Part shown: one piece after another, positions 37,989 through 45,994 of the stretch
Position numbering within the stretch: the first letter of the stretch is position 1
Layout of the letters: each line of letters starts with the position of its first letter
Assembly: GCF_900102635.1 (NCBI RefSeq)
Contig: NZ_FMZQ01000001.1
Location: 1 to 64,000 of the forward strand
Length of the DNA: 64,000 nt
Direction: 5' to 3'
From: Ectopseudomonas chengduensis
GTDB taxonomy: Bacteria; Pseudomonadota; Gammaproteobacteria; Pseudomonadales; Pseudomonadaceae
Notes under the pieces: model-generated
Told to the model about the DNA's origin: nothing
Seen by the model: only the letters and a program-made list of their open reading frames with translations
Databases searched by the model: none
Translations under genes and position numbers: made by a program

Positions 37989-38040
37989 GAGGGTGTTTAC
38001 AAAGCAGCATGGCCGAGCGCAGCAATTTGTAGACACCCTC
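37989..38040 (-). terminator. Long hairpin just after the TAXI receptor stop
   Basis: GAGGGTGTTTACAAA (37989-38003) pairs with TTTGTAGACACCCTC (38026-38040), 14 of 15 positions, across a 22-base loop. It starts 6 bases after the receptor stop and may protect the receptor mRNA 3' end. Confidence 0.6.
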
Positions 38041-38046
38041 GAAGGC

Positions 38047-39018
38047 TTACAGCCAGCCGCGTTCTTTGTAGTAACGCTCTGCACCCTCATGCAGCGGGGC
38101 AGTCAGACCGACCTTGATCATGTCTTCTTCCTTCAGGTCAGCGAAGGCCGGGTGCAGACGCTTGAAGCGGTCGATGTTGTCGAACACCGATTTGACCAGT
38201 TGGTAGACCACTTCCGGATCGGCCTTGGCGCTGGTGGACAGCACGGCCTTGCCGCCGATGGACGGCGTCGGCTGATCGTTGCCCTTATACAGACCGCCAG
38301 GGATGTCGGCCTTGGTGTAGTAGGTCTTCTCGGCCAGCAGCTTGTCGATCTCGGCGCCGGTCACCGGAACCAGAACGGCGTCGGTGGTGGTGGTAGCTTC
38401 CTGGATCGCGCCATTCGGATGACCGACGAAGTAGGTCATGGCATCGATGTTGTTGTCGCCCAGAGCGCTGGCCTGTTCGGCCGGCTTCAGCTCGGCAGCC
38501 AGGGCGAAGGCAGAGCGATCCCAGCCTTTGACAGCCATGATCTCTTCCAGGGTGTCACGCTGACCGGAACCCGGGTTGCCGACGTTAACGCGCTTGCCCT
38601 TGAGATCATCGAAACTGGCGATGTTGGCGCTACGACGGGCGAGGACAGTGAACACTTCGCTCTGCAGCGAGAACACCGCACGGATATCGCTCATCGCACC
38701 TTCGGCTTCGAACGGTGCAGCGCCGTTGAGAGCCTTGAACTGGTGGTCGGACTGCATGATGCCGAAGTTGAATTCGCCGCTGCGAATGCCATTCACGTTG
38801 GCCACACCGCCGCCGCTGGCCGGCGCGTTGCACTTGATGCCGTGCTCAGCCGAGCCACGGTTGAGGAAGCGGCAGATGGACTGACCGGCCACGTAATAGA
38901 CGCCGGTCTGGCCGCCGGTGCCGATGGTGACGAATTTCTCTTCGGCCTGTGCCATACCACTCAGGGCAGTACCCGCGAGCGCGGCGGACAGGACCCATGC
39001 CAAGGATTTGCCTTTCAT
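38047..39018 (-). CDS. TAXI family TRAP transporter solute receptor
   Basis: 323 residues. A clean signal peptide (MKGKSLAWVLSAALAGTALS, cleavage near AQA-EE) precedes a TAXI domain: FVTIGTGGQTGVYYVAG, GIKCNAPASGGGVANVNGI, NVGNPGSGQRDTLEEIM. It binds substrate in the periplasm and hands it to the TRAP permease encoded downstream. The start at 39018 has an excellent AGGAGATAT site; the longer frame to 39213 runs into the divergent regulator's promoter. The AraC-type gene on the other side of the 170-base gap could control it. Confidence 0.92.
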   Translation of the reverse strand: MKGKSLAWVLSAALAGTALSGMAQAEEKFVTIGTGGQTGVYYVAGQSICRFLNRGSAEHGIKCNAPASGGGVANVNGIRSGEFNFGIMQSDHQFKALNGAAPFEAEGAMSDIRAVFSLQSEVFTVLARRSANIASFDDLKGKRVNVGNPGSGQRDTLEEIMAVKGWDRSAFALAAELKPAEQASALGDNNIDAMTYFVGHPNGAIQEATTTTDAVLVPVTGAEIDKLLAEKTYYTKADIPGGLYKGNDQPTPSIGGKAVLSTSAKADPEVVYQLVKSVFDNIDRFKRLHPAFADLKEEDMIKVGLTAPLHEGAERYYKERGWL

Positions 39019-39188
39019 GGGATATCTCCTTTTTCTGTTGTTTTGAGCGAGCGTGCCTTGTGAGCGACGTCCGGGTGGGAAGTCTAACTGCTTGCGACGA
39101 ATATGCACGCCTTGTTGACCAACCGGTCGTAACTCATTGTGTGGGGCGCAGGCTATCGTCCAACCCCGGCATTGGGCAGAATCGACCA

Positions 39189-40217
39189 ATGTCGAACGTC
39201 CCTCATGAATCATCGCAGGCCTCGGTCAGCGCCAGTCTGACCCAGGCTGTGCTGCACGCAGCCAGTCGCCTCGGCCTCGACCGTCAGGCGCTGCTCAGCG
39301 TCTGTAACCTGACTGACCAGCAACTGGCTGATCCCGACGCGCGCATCCCCTTCAGCGTCCAGCAGACCCTCTGGCATGAGCTGGATTCACGCCTGCAGCA
39401 CCCGGAACCCGGCCTGCTGCTCGGTCGCAACCTCACCCCAGGCCCATTCAGCGTCCTCAGTTATCTGCTGCAGAGCAGCGCCACCCTGAGCGATGCGCTG
39501 AACGCCGCACTACGCTATCAGCGCCTCGCTGGCGAGGGCGGCGAACTGCATATCGATACTCGCGACGACAGCCTGTTGCTGCTGTACCGCCCATTGCATC
39601 CGCAGCATCCGGCAACCCGCATCCGCGTCCTGGCGATGATGGCCTGCTGGGTGCAGATGACCATGCCGCTGCTCGACGACTTCCGCCTGCTCGGCGCGCA
39701 ATTTCGTCACGCTGAACCAGCCGACCTTGCGCCCTATCAGGACGTGTTCGCCTGCCCACTGCAGTTCGCCAGCGACGACTACGCCATCGCCCTGCCCCGG
39801 ACCCTGGGCCAGGCGCCCCTGATCCAGGCCAACCCGCCGCTGCAGCAACTGCTGCGCCAGCATGCCGAAACCCTGCTCGCCCGCCTGCCCAGCGCCAGCC
39901 TCAGTGCGCGGGTCATCGGCCTGCTCGGCGAGCAACTGGCACACGGCGAACCCGACCGCGCCGAGCTGGCCCGTACGCTGAACCTGAGCGAACGCACCCT
40001 GCAGCGCAGGCTGGCCGAAGAGGGCTGCAGCTATCAGCACCTGCTGGCCGACACGCGCCGCCAGCTGGCCGAACAACACCTGCGCGACGGACGCCTACCT
40101 GCGGCGGAAATCGCCCTGCTGCTGGGCTACTCCGAACCCAGCGTATTCTTCCGCGCCTTCCGCCAGTGGACCGGCCTGACCCCTGGCGAATACCGCGCCC
40201 AGCACGGCACTGCCTGA
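39189..40217 (+). CDS. AraC family regulator with N-terminal Arabinose_bd-type domain
   Basis: 342 residues. An OruR/ArgR-like N-terminal ligand domain (about 20-215, with GLLLGRNLTPGPFSVLSYLL) is followed by a C-terminal AraC helix-turn-helix pair: ELARTLNLSERTLQRRLAEE and EIALLLGYSEPSVFFRAFRQ WTGLTPGEYR. It starts at the ATG at 39189. Divergent transcription from the TAXI receptor gene suggests it regulates that transporter; this is inferred from position. Confidence 0.85.
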   Translation: MSNVPHESSQASVSASLTQAVLHAASRLGLDRQALLSVCNLTDQQLADPDARIPFSVQQTLWHELDSRLQHPEPGLLLGRNLTPGPFSVLSYLLQSSATLSDALNAALRYQRLAGEGGELHIDTRDDSLLLLYRPLHPQHPATRIRVLAMMACWVQMTMPLLDDFRLLGAQFRHAEPADLAPYQDVFACPLQFASDDYAIALPRTLGQAPLIQANPPLQQLLRQHAETLLARLPSASLSARVIGLLGEQLAHGEPDRAELARTLNLSERTLQRRLAEEGCSYQHLLADTRRQLAEQHLRDGRLPAAEIALLLGYSEPSVFFRAFRQWTGLTPGEYRAQHGTA

Positions 40218-40413
40218 GGCACAGGTTCGCTCGCCAACACGGCGGTCCTGGGCACCATTCGCCACGCTCATCACCGAGCATCCCGCGGCGCAAAACAGCC
40301 GCGACGGCATCAGCGCATCACCCGTATCGATGATGACTATGCCTGTGCCTGGCGTGCGCTGCCTGGACCCGAGGGGTTAGAGTGGCCGGCCATGCAACGA
40401 GGAGAATTCCCCA

Positions 40414-41415
40414 ATGAGCCGACTGGCCTCCATCAAGCTCTCCACCCTCGACCTGGCGCCGATTCGCGACGATGGCGATGCCGCTCAGGCCCTGCACAAT
40501 TCGCTGGCGCTGGCCCGACATGTCGAGAGCCTCGGCTTCGAGCGATTCTGGGTGGCCGAGCACCACAACATGGACGGCATCGCCAGCTCCGCCACCTCAG
40601 TGCTGATCGGCTATCTGGCCGCCGGCACCTCGAAAATCCGCCTGGGCGCTGGCGGCGTGATGCTGCCCAACCATGCGCCGCTGGTGATTGCCGAACAGTT
40701 CGGCACCCTCGCCACGCTCTATCCCGGGCGTATCGAACTGGGCCTGGGCCGCGCGCCCGGCGCCGATCAGTACACCGCCCATGCCCTGCGCCGCAGCCGC
40801 GATGGTAGCGCCGACGACTTCCCCAATGACGTCGAGGAACTGCAGGCCTACCTCGGCCCGCGCCAGGAAGGGCAACGGGTGATCGCCATGCCCGGGGCGG
40901 GCACCAATGTGCCGATCTGGCTGCTCGGCTCCAGCCTGTTCAGCGCCCAGCTGGCCGGCATGAAGGGCCTGCCTTACGCCTTCGCCTCGCACTTCGCACC
41001 GCGCTACATGCACGAGGCGATCCGCATCTACCGCAACCACTTCCGCCCCTCGGCGGTGCTGGACAAGCCTTATGTGATGCTTGGCGTACCGCTGCTGGCA
41101 GCCGACAGCGATGAGCAGGCGCAGTACCTGGCCACCTCCGCGTTCCAGCGCATCCTGGCGCTGATCCGCGGCCAGAGCCTGGTGCAACGCAAGCCCGTAC
41201 CGAGCATGGACGGCCTGTGGCTGCCGCACGAGCGCCAGGCCGTGGGCGAGTTCTTCGGCCTGGCTACCATCGGCGGGCCGCAGACCGTGCGTCAGCGCCT
41301 GGAACAGTTGCTGGAGCAAACCGAAGCGGACGAGCTGATCTTCACCTGCGACATGTACGACTTCGCCGACCGCCTGCACGCCTTCGACATCCTCGCCGAG
41401 CTGCAACACGGCTAG
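40414..41415 (+). CDS. Luciferase-like (LLM) flavin-dependent oxidoreductase, MsnO8 type
   Basis: 333 residues with the bacterial luciferase-like TIM-barrel signature: [20 protein letters not shown] near the N-terminus, [20 protein letters not shown], and [16 protein letters not shown]. These FMNH2-using monooxygenases have varied or unknown substrates. A GAGGAG site precedes the ATG at 40414. The TAG stop (41413-41415) is made by the first three bases of the MITE-like repeat that follows, so the C-terminus may have been altered by the insertion. Confidence 0.88.
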   Translation: MSRLASIKLSTLDLAPIRDDGDAAQALHNSLALARHVESLGFERFWVAEHHNMDGIASSATSVLIGYLAAGTSKIRLGAGGVMLPNHAPLVIAEQFGTLATLYPGRIELGLGRAPGADQYTAHALRRSRDGSADDFPNDVEELQAYLGPRQEGQRVIAMPGAGTNVPIWLLGSSLFSAQLAGMKGLPYAFASHFAPRYMHEAIRIYRNHFRPSAVLDKPYVMLGVPLLAADSDEQAQYLATSAFQRILALIRGQSLVQRKPVPSMDGLWLPHERQAVGEFFGLATIGGPQTVRQRLEQLLEQTEADELIFTCDMYDFADRLHAFDILAELQHG

Positions 41416-41558
41416 CAGGCCGTTGAAAAACGTAGGCGAGGCAGCCAGTGCAAGGCAAAAGCAGGCGAAAAAGCGGAGTTTACGAGCTGTAAATGAGCAT
41501 TTTGAGCCTGCTTTTAACGTAGCAATGGCAACGCAGGTAGTTTTTCAACAGCCTGCTA
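41413..41558. repeat. MITE-like inverted-repeat element (type 1)
   Basis: 146 bases bounded by TAGCAGGCCGTTGAAAAAC and its inverted copy GTTTTTCAACAGCCTGCTA (18 of 19 match). An inner inverted pair AAAAGCAGGC / GCCTGCTTTT is also present. There is no coding capacity. It resembles intergenic elements scattered in Pseudomonas genomes. Confidence 0.8.
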
Positions 41559-41642
41559 AGTGCGAACTTGTACGCGTGACAGCCCTCTGAATCAGAACAG
41601 GCCGCCAGATCGGTGGCCCCGTTCATACGATGGGAGACGCAT

Positions 41643-42068
41643 ATGAAGAAGACAGCTTCGGCCCACTGGCAAGGTGGTATCAAGGACGGCAAAGGCACCA
41701 TCTCTACCGAAAGTGGCGTCCTCAAGGACTCGCCCTACGGTTTCAACACCCGCTTCGAGGACAAGCCCGGCACCAACCCCGAAGAGCTGATCGGCGCCGC
41801 TCATGCGGGCTGCTTCTCCATGGCGCTGTCCAAGGAGTTGGGCGACGCCGGCATGACCGCCGAGAGCATTGACACCAAGGCGCAAGTGACCCTGGAAAAG
41901 GTCGAGGGCGGCTTCGAAATCAGCGCCGTGCATCTGACGCTGCGCGCGAAGATCCCAGGCGCCGAACGCGCCGCCTTCGAGAAAGCCGTGGAAGCTGCCA
42001 AGACCGGCTGCCCGGTATCCAAGGTACTGAACGCCACGATCACCCTGGAAGGCATACTCGAAGCCTGA
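41643..42068 (+). CDS. osmC: OsmC-type organic hydroperoxide reductase
   Basis: 141 residues, close to the 143 of E. coli OsmC. It has AHWQGGIKDGKGTISTESG at the start, the two redox cysteines in HAGCFSM (Cys57) and KTGCPVSKVL (Cys123), and NPEELIGAAHAGCF. It reduces organic hydroperoxides via a thiol mechanism and is usually induced in stationary phase and by osmotic stress. The ATG at 41643 is preferred over a frame from 41613. The MITE upstream ends 85 bases before the start and could influence its promoter. Confidence 0.9.
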   Translation: MKKTASAHWQGGIKDGKGTISTESGVLKDSPYGFNTRFEDKPGTNPEELIGAAHAGCFSMALSKELGDAGMTAESIDTKAQVTLEKVEGGFEISAVHLTLRAKIPGAERAAFEKAVEAAKTGCPVSKVLNATITLEGILEA

Positions 42069-42127
42069 CCTTGCACCCGCGGCGCCCCCATTGATCAGCG
42101 GGGCGCGCCGTGCGGATCAGCCCTGGC

Positions 42128-42550
42128 CTAGATGGCCGTCCCGCAACGCAGCACCTCGCCACGCGCCAACACGTTGCGTTGCTCGTCATACAGCCAGGCC
42201 TGCGCTTTCATCAGCTGTTGACGTGCCTCGACGCGGTAGCGCTGGCCAGCCGCAAAGTCTTCGTAGCGCAGGCGAATCTCGCAGGTCATGCGCAATGGCT
42301 CGCTCTGCATCCCTATCGACCCACCGCTACGCACCTCGAACTGGAAGCGTGTTTCCAGCTCATGCTGGCCGGGCGTCACCTGAAAGTAGCGGCCATCCGG
42401 CCAGCGCTTGCCGTCCAGGCGGTCAGCCATCAGCAAAGTATCGGCGGTGGAATACAACTCGACCCAGGCCTGCTGCGGGTCGGGCTTGGGCAGGGGTGAA
42501 GCACAGGCCCCGAGCATCATCAGGGCGGGGGCGAGAAACAGGGCGCGCAT
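42128..42550 (-). CDS. Small lipoprotein of unknown function
   Basis: 140 residues. The signal peptide MRALFLAPALMMLGACAS has a lipobox LGAC (Cys about residue 16) with Ala after it, so outer-membrane location is likely. The mature part is beta-rich: WVELYSTADTLLMADRLDGK, PGQHELETRFQFEV and RYEDFAAGQRYRVEARQQ, resembling PEGA-like small envelope proteins that describe a tethered ligand fold, though no family is recognised firmly. The start at 42550 has GGAGG. It is convergent with osmC. Confidence 0.72.
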   Translation of the reverse strand: MRALFLAPALMMLGACASPLPKPDPQQAWVELYSTADTLLMADRLDGKRWPDGRYFQVTPGQHELETRFQFEVRSGGSIGMQSEPLRMTCEIRLRYEDFAAGQRYRVEARQQLMKAQAWLYDEQRNVLARGEVLRCGTAI

Positions 42551-42674
42551 GGCGACCTCCACGATAGGGTTCAGACACCAGCCTACATCGGGAGGCGGGC
42601 AAAACCGAGGCGAAACGAGCCTATTCACACGCACGGGGCTGGAGACAAGCAACGCGATCAGCTAGCGTGACGGC

Positions 42675-43736
42675 ATGCCCAACGCCTCTTCTAAAGACCT
42701 GCTGCGCCGCTGCGCGGTTCCCCTGCTCGCCCTGCTGCTGGGCGGCTGTTCGACCCTCGACTATTACGCCCATCTCGGTCAGGGCCAATGGCAACTGTTG
42801 CAGGCACGCCAGCCGATCGAGCGTCTGCTGCATGACTCGGCCACCGACCCCGATCTGGCCAGGCGCCTGACGCTGAGCCAGCAGGCGCGGGACTTCGCCA
42901 GCGCCAGTCTGCAGTTGCCAGAGAACCGCAGCTATCGCCTCTACGCCGACCTGGAGCGCCCCTTCGTGGTGTGGAATGTCTTCGCCACGCCGGAGTTCTC
43001 GCTAGACCCCGAGCTGCACTGTTTCCCCATCGCCGGTTGCGTCGCCTACCGCGGCTACTATCAACAGGGCCGAGCCCGCGGTGCTGCCGCGCTGCTGCGC
43101 CAGCAGGGGCTGGATACCTACATCGGCGGTGTCGAGGCCTACTCCACCCTGGGCTGGTTCGATGACCCGCTGCTCAACACCATGCTGCGCTGGAGCGACG
43201 AGCGTTTCATCGCGGTGATCTTCCACGAGCTGGCGCACCAGCAGTACTACCTGCCGGGCGATACGGCCTTCAACGAGTCCTTCGCCACCTTCGTCGAACG
43301 CGAGGGGCTGCGTCAGTGGCACGCGGCCCGTGGTGAAACGCCGCCGGCCAGCGACGACCGCCAGCGCCAGCAGTTCATCGAACTGGTGCTGGCCAGCCGC
43401 GAGCGTTTGCGTCAGCTCTATGCCAGCAATCTGTCAGAAGAAGCCATGCGCGCCGCCAAGCAAACCGAGTTCGAGCGCCTGCGCCGCGACTACCGCGCCT
43501 TGCGCCAGCGCGACTGGGGTGGCCTGGGGCGTTATGACGCCTGGATCGAAAGCCCGCTGAACAACGCCAAGCTGCTGCCCTTCGGCCTCTACGACCAATG
43601 GGTGCCGGCTTTCGCGGCACTGTTCACGCGTGAGGGCCGGGATTGGCGCGCGTTCTACGCCGCCGTGGCCGCGCTCGGTCGGCTGCCGGAAGCGGATCGT
43701 CGGGCCGCGTTGGAAAGCCTGATGCAAAACGACTAG
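42675..43736 (+). CDS. Zinc aminopeptidase-like lipoprotein (COG4324 type)
   Basis: 353 residues. An N-terminal lipobox LGGC (Cys about residue 25) precedes a predicted aminopeptidase domain with the zinc motif FHELAHQQYYLPGDTAFNES, where HELAH is residues 184-188 and the following NESFA provides a third ligand (Glu). This matches the family of putative outer-membrane aminopeptidases in pseudomonads. It is divergent from the small lipoprotein gene with 124 bases between. The substrate is not known. Confidence 0.84.
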   Translation: MPNASSKDLLRRCAVPLLALLLGGCSTLDYYAHLGQGQWQLLQARQPIERLLHDSATDPDLARRLTLSQQARDFASASLQLPENRSYRLYADLERPFVVWNVFATPEFSLDPELHCFPIAGCVAYRGYYQQGRARGAAALLRQQGLDTYIGGVEAYSTLGWFDDPLLNTMLRWSDERFIAVIFHELAHQQYYLPGDTAFNESFATFVEREGLRQWHAARGETPPASDDRQRQQFIELVLASRERLRQLYASNLSEEAMRAAKQTEFERLRRDYRALRQRDWGGLGRYDAWIESPLNNAKLLPFGLYDQWVPAFAALFTREGRDWRAFYAAVAALGRLPEADRRAALESLMQND

Positions 43737-43799
43737 AACTGCGGGGCAGATTGCCAGTCCAACCTACTCAGGTTTCGCCCAACACCGGAGGTACAAGCG

Positions 43800-44030
43800 A
43801 TGCAACGACTGATTCCCGCCCTGGCCCTGATGCTCCTTGCTGGCGGCGCGCTGGCCGCGCCCAAGCCCTGCGAAGAACTCAAGCAGGAAATCGAAGTGAA
43901 GATTCAGGCCAACAACGTGCCCAGCTACACCCTGGAAATCGTGCCCAACGACGAAGTTCAGGATCAGAGCATGGTCGTCGGCAGTTGCGACGGCGGCACC
44001 AAGAAGATCGTCTATCAGCGCAACGGCTGA
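43800..44030 (+). CDS. DUF1161 small periplasmic protein
   Basis: 76 residues: signal peptide (MQRLIPALALMLLAGGALA, cleavage before APKPC) and a compact mature domain with two Cys (KPCEELK and VGSCDGGTKKIVY) that likely form a disulfide. DUF1161 proteins have this pattern and are found across gammaproteobacteria; the role is unknown. A GGAG site precedes the ATG. It lies 63 bases after the aminopeptidase gene and is followed by a REP pair. Confidence 0.85.
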   Translation: MQRLIPALALMLLAGGALAAPKPCEELKQEIEVKIQANNVPSYTLEIVPNDEVQDQSMVVGSCDGGTKKIVYQRNG

Positions 44031-44050
44031 TCTATCTACAGCTGCTTTTT

Positions 44051-44100
44051 GTAGGAGCGAGCTCTGCTCGCGAATCTTTCGCAAGCGAGCCCGCTCCTAT
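44051..44100. repeat. REPIN-like inverted REP pair, type B
   Basis: GTAGGAGCGAGCTCTGCTCG (44051-44070) and GCAAGCGAGCCCGCTCCTAT (44081-44100) are inverted halves of a classic Pseudomonas REP. It fills the convergent gap between the DUF1161 and HAD genes and may act as a bidirectional stop or mRNA end. Confidence 0.75.
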
Positions 44101-44104
44101 GCCC

Positions 44105-44752
44105 TCAGCAGCCAAACGCCCGGTGCATCTGCTCCAGCGTCTCGAAATGAAAGTCCGGCGTCTCGCCGAGCAACTCCTCACGACTACCGAAGCCGTAACC
44201 GACCGCCACCGCTTGCAAACCATTGCTGCGGGCGCCGATCAGGTCATGCTTGCGGTCGCCGATCATCAGCGCCGAACCGGGCGCCAGTCGCTCCGAGTCC
44301 AGCAGATGCGCCAACAGCTCCACCTTGTTGGTGCGGGTGCCATCCAGCTCGCTGCCGTAGATGCGCTTGAAGTAGCGGTCGAAGCCGAAGTGCCGGGCAA
44401 TTTCCTCGGCGAACACTGTCGGTTTACTGGTCGCGATATAGAGCGTGCGGCCCTGCGCCACCAGCGCCTCGAGCAGCGTCTCCACCCCATCGAACACACG
44501 ATTTTCGTACAGCCCGGTAACCCGAAAGCGCTCACGATAATGATTGACCGCTTGCCATCCAGTGGCCTCGTCCAGCGCATAGGTACTCATGAAACACTGC
44601 AACAGCGGCGGGCCAATGAAGTGCTCCAGCGCGGCCAGGTCCGGCTCATCGATACCCAGCTTGGCCAGGGCGTACTGCACCGAGCGGGTGATGCCCTCGC
44701 GCGGGTCGGTCAGAGTGCCGTCGAGGTCGAAGAAGATGATGGAGTGATGCAT
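44105..44752 (-). CDS. HAD hydrolase, phosphoglycolate phosphatase-like
   Basis: 215 residues with all four HAD motifs: FFDLDGTLTD (nucleophile Asp9, Asp11), YIATSKPT (Thr/Ser motif II), NKVELL Lys (motif III) and MIGDRKHDLIGA (acidic motif IV). Cap insertion after motif I fits the Gph/PGP subfamily, so phosphoglycolate or another small phosphoester is the probable substrate, but this is not certain. It is transcribed away from the DUF1161 gene. Confidence 0.85.
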   Translation of the reverse strand: MHHSIIFFDLDGTLTDPREGITRSVQYALAKLGIDEPDLAALEHFIGPPLLQCFMSTYALDEATGWQAVNHYRERFRVTGLYENRVFDGVETLLEALVAQGRTLYIATSKPTVFAEEIARHFGFDRYFKRIYGSELDGTRTNKVELLAHLLDSERLAPGSALMIGDRKHDLIGARSNGLQAVAVGYGFGSREELLGETPDFHFETLEQMHRAFGC

Positions 44753-44825
44753 GGCGGGGCCTGTTCAGGATCGGAACGGTGGCCAAGGATACAAGATTCC
44801 CACGGCAGGATAGGCGGTTCCAGGC

Positions 44826-45326
44826 TCACTCACCCAGCGCGCGAAACATCACATGGCAATCCACCAACCCATGCTGGGCGTGGCGGTAGGCCTTGGGCAA
44901 GGTGCCGACAATCGCGAAACCGTGTTTCTGCCATAGCGCCACGGCCACCGTATTGGTCGCCACCACACTGTTGAATTGCATGGCGCTGAAACCCAATTCG
45001 CGTGCCACCTCCAGCGAGTGAGCGCAGAGCTGGCCGGCGACGCCGCGGCCACGGGCAGCCGGGGCGGTCATATAGCCGCAGTTGCATACATGATCGCCCG
45101 GCCCAGCGGCGTTGGCCTTGATGTAGTAGGTGCCGAGAATCTGCCCATCCTGCTCGGCAACGAAGGTCGCGCGCGGCAGTTCGACCCAGGTTTTCCAGGC
45201 CGTTTCACGATCCATGTTCGGGTCGAAGGCGTAGGTTTCCTGCGCCTGCACCACGTCACGAATGATCGGCCAGACCTGGTCGAAATCGGCCGCCTCGATG
45301 GGCCGAATGATCAGTTCGTCGCTCAC
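44826..45326 (-). CDS. GNAT family N-acetyltransferase
   Basis: 166 residues. The acetyl-CoA-binding segment shows as GYMTAPAARGRGVAGQLCAH (R-G-x-G-x-A/G pattern). Other GNAT features are the N-terminal IIRPIEAADFDQVW and the C-terminal QKHGFAIVGTLPKAYRH. It starts with GTG at 45326, overlapping the carbonic anhydrase stop (GTGA), so the two are translationally coupled. The acceptor substrate is unknown. Confidence 0.82.
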   Translation of the reverse strand: MSDELIIRPIEAADFDQVWPIIRDVVQAQETYAFDPNMDRETAWKTWVELPRATFVAEQDGQILGTYYIKANAAGPGDHVCNCGYMTAPAARGRGVAGQLCAHSLEVARELGFSAMQFNSVVATNTVAVALWQKHGFAIVGTLPKAYRHAQHGLVDCHVMFRALGE

Positions 45327-45865
45327 TGGTCGTAGCCTTCGGCCAGGTGCAGCTCCTTGAGCTTCACGTAGTTGCCCGCCGTGTAGCTGAAGAAGTTGCG
45401 CTCCTTGTCGGTCAGCGGGCGCGCCTGTTTCACCGGGCTGCCGACATACAGATAGCCGCTTTCCAAACGCTTGCCAGGCGGCACCAGCGAGCCGGCGCCG
45501 ATGATCACCTCATCCTCGACCACCGCACCGTCCATGACGATGCTGCCCATGCCGACCAGAATCCGGTTGCCCAGGGTGCAGCCGTGCAGGGTGACCTTGT
45601 GCCCGACGGTCACCTCGTCACCGATGATCAGCGGGTAGCCATCAGGGTTGAACGGCCCGGCGTGGGTGATGTGCAGCACGCTGCCGTCCTGCACGCTGGT
45701 GCGCGCGCCGATACGGATGCGGTGCATGTCGCCGCGGATCACGGTCAGCGGCCAGACTGAGCTGTCCTCGCCCAGTTCGACGTCGCCGATGACCACGGCA
45801 GAAGCGTCGACGAAGGCACGTTCGCCCAGTTGTGGAACGTGCTGCTGGTATTTGCGAATCGCCAC
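45323..45865 (-). CDS. Gamma-class carbonic anhydrase family protein
   Basis: 180 residues. Left-handed beta-helix hexapeptide repeats are clear (VVIGDVELGEDSSVWPLTVI, VLHITHAG, VTVGHKVTLHGCTLGNRILV), with the three zinc His of the family (HITHAG and the GHKVTLHG pair). Proteins of this group are called YrdA/PaaY-type gamma carbonic anhydrases. GTG at 45865 (VAIRKYQQH) has AGGAG eight bases upstream; the much longer frame to 46543 overlaps prlC and is spurious. It is divergent from prlC. Confidence 0.86.
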   Translation of the reverse strand: MAIRKYQQHVPQLGERAFVDASAVVIGDVELGEDSSVWPLTVIRGDMHRIRIGARTSVQDGSVLHITHAGPFNPDGYPLIIGDEVTVGHKVTLHGCTLGNRILVGMGSIVMDGAVVEDEVIIGAGSLVPPGKRLESGYLYVGSPVKQARPLTDKERNFFSYTAGNYVKLKELHLAEGYDQ

Positions 45866-45994
45866 GATAGAAGCTCCTGAGCTGCGGGAAAGCTTGATTC
45901 TAATTAAGATGGCCCCCATGTCGGTTTCTATCGCGCCAGAATTATTACCGCTCTGCGCCGCAACCCCACATTCATTCGCCACAGGTGCCTCGTC

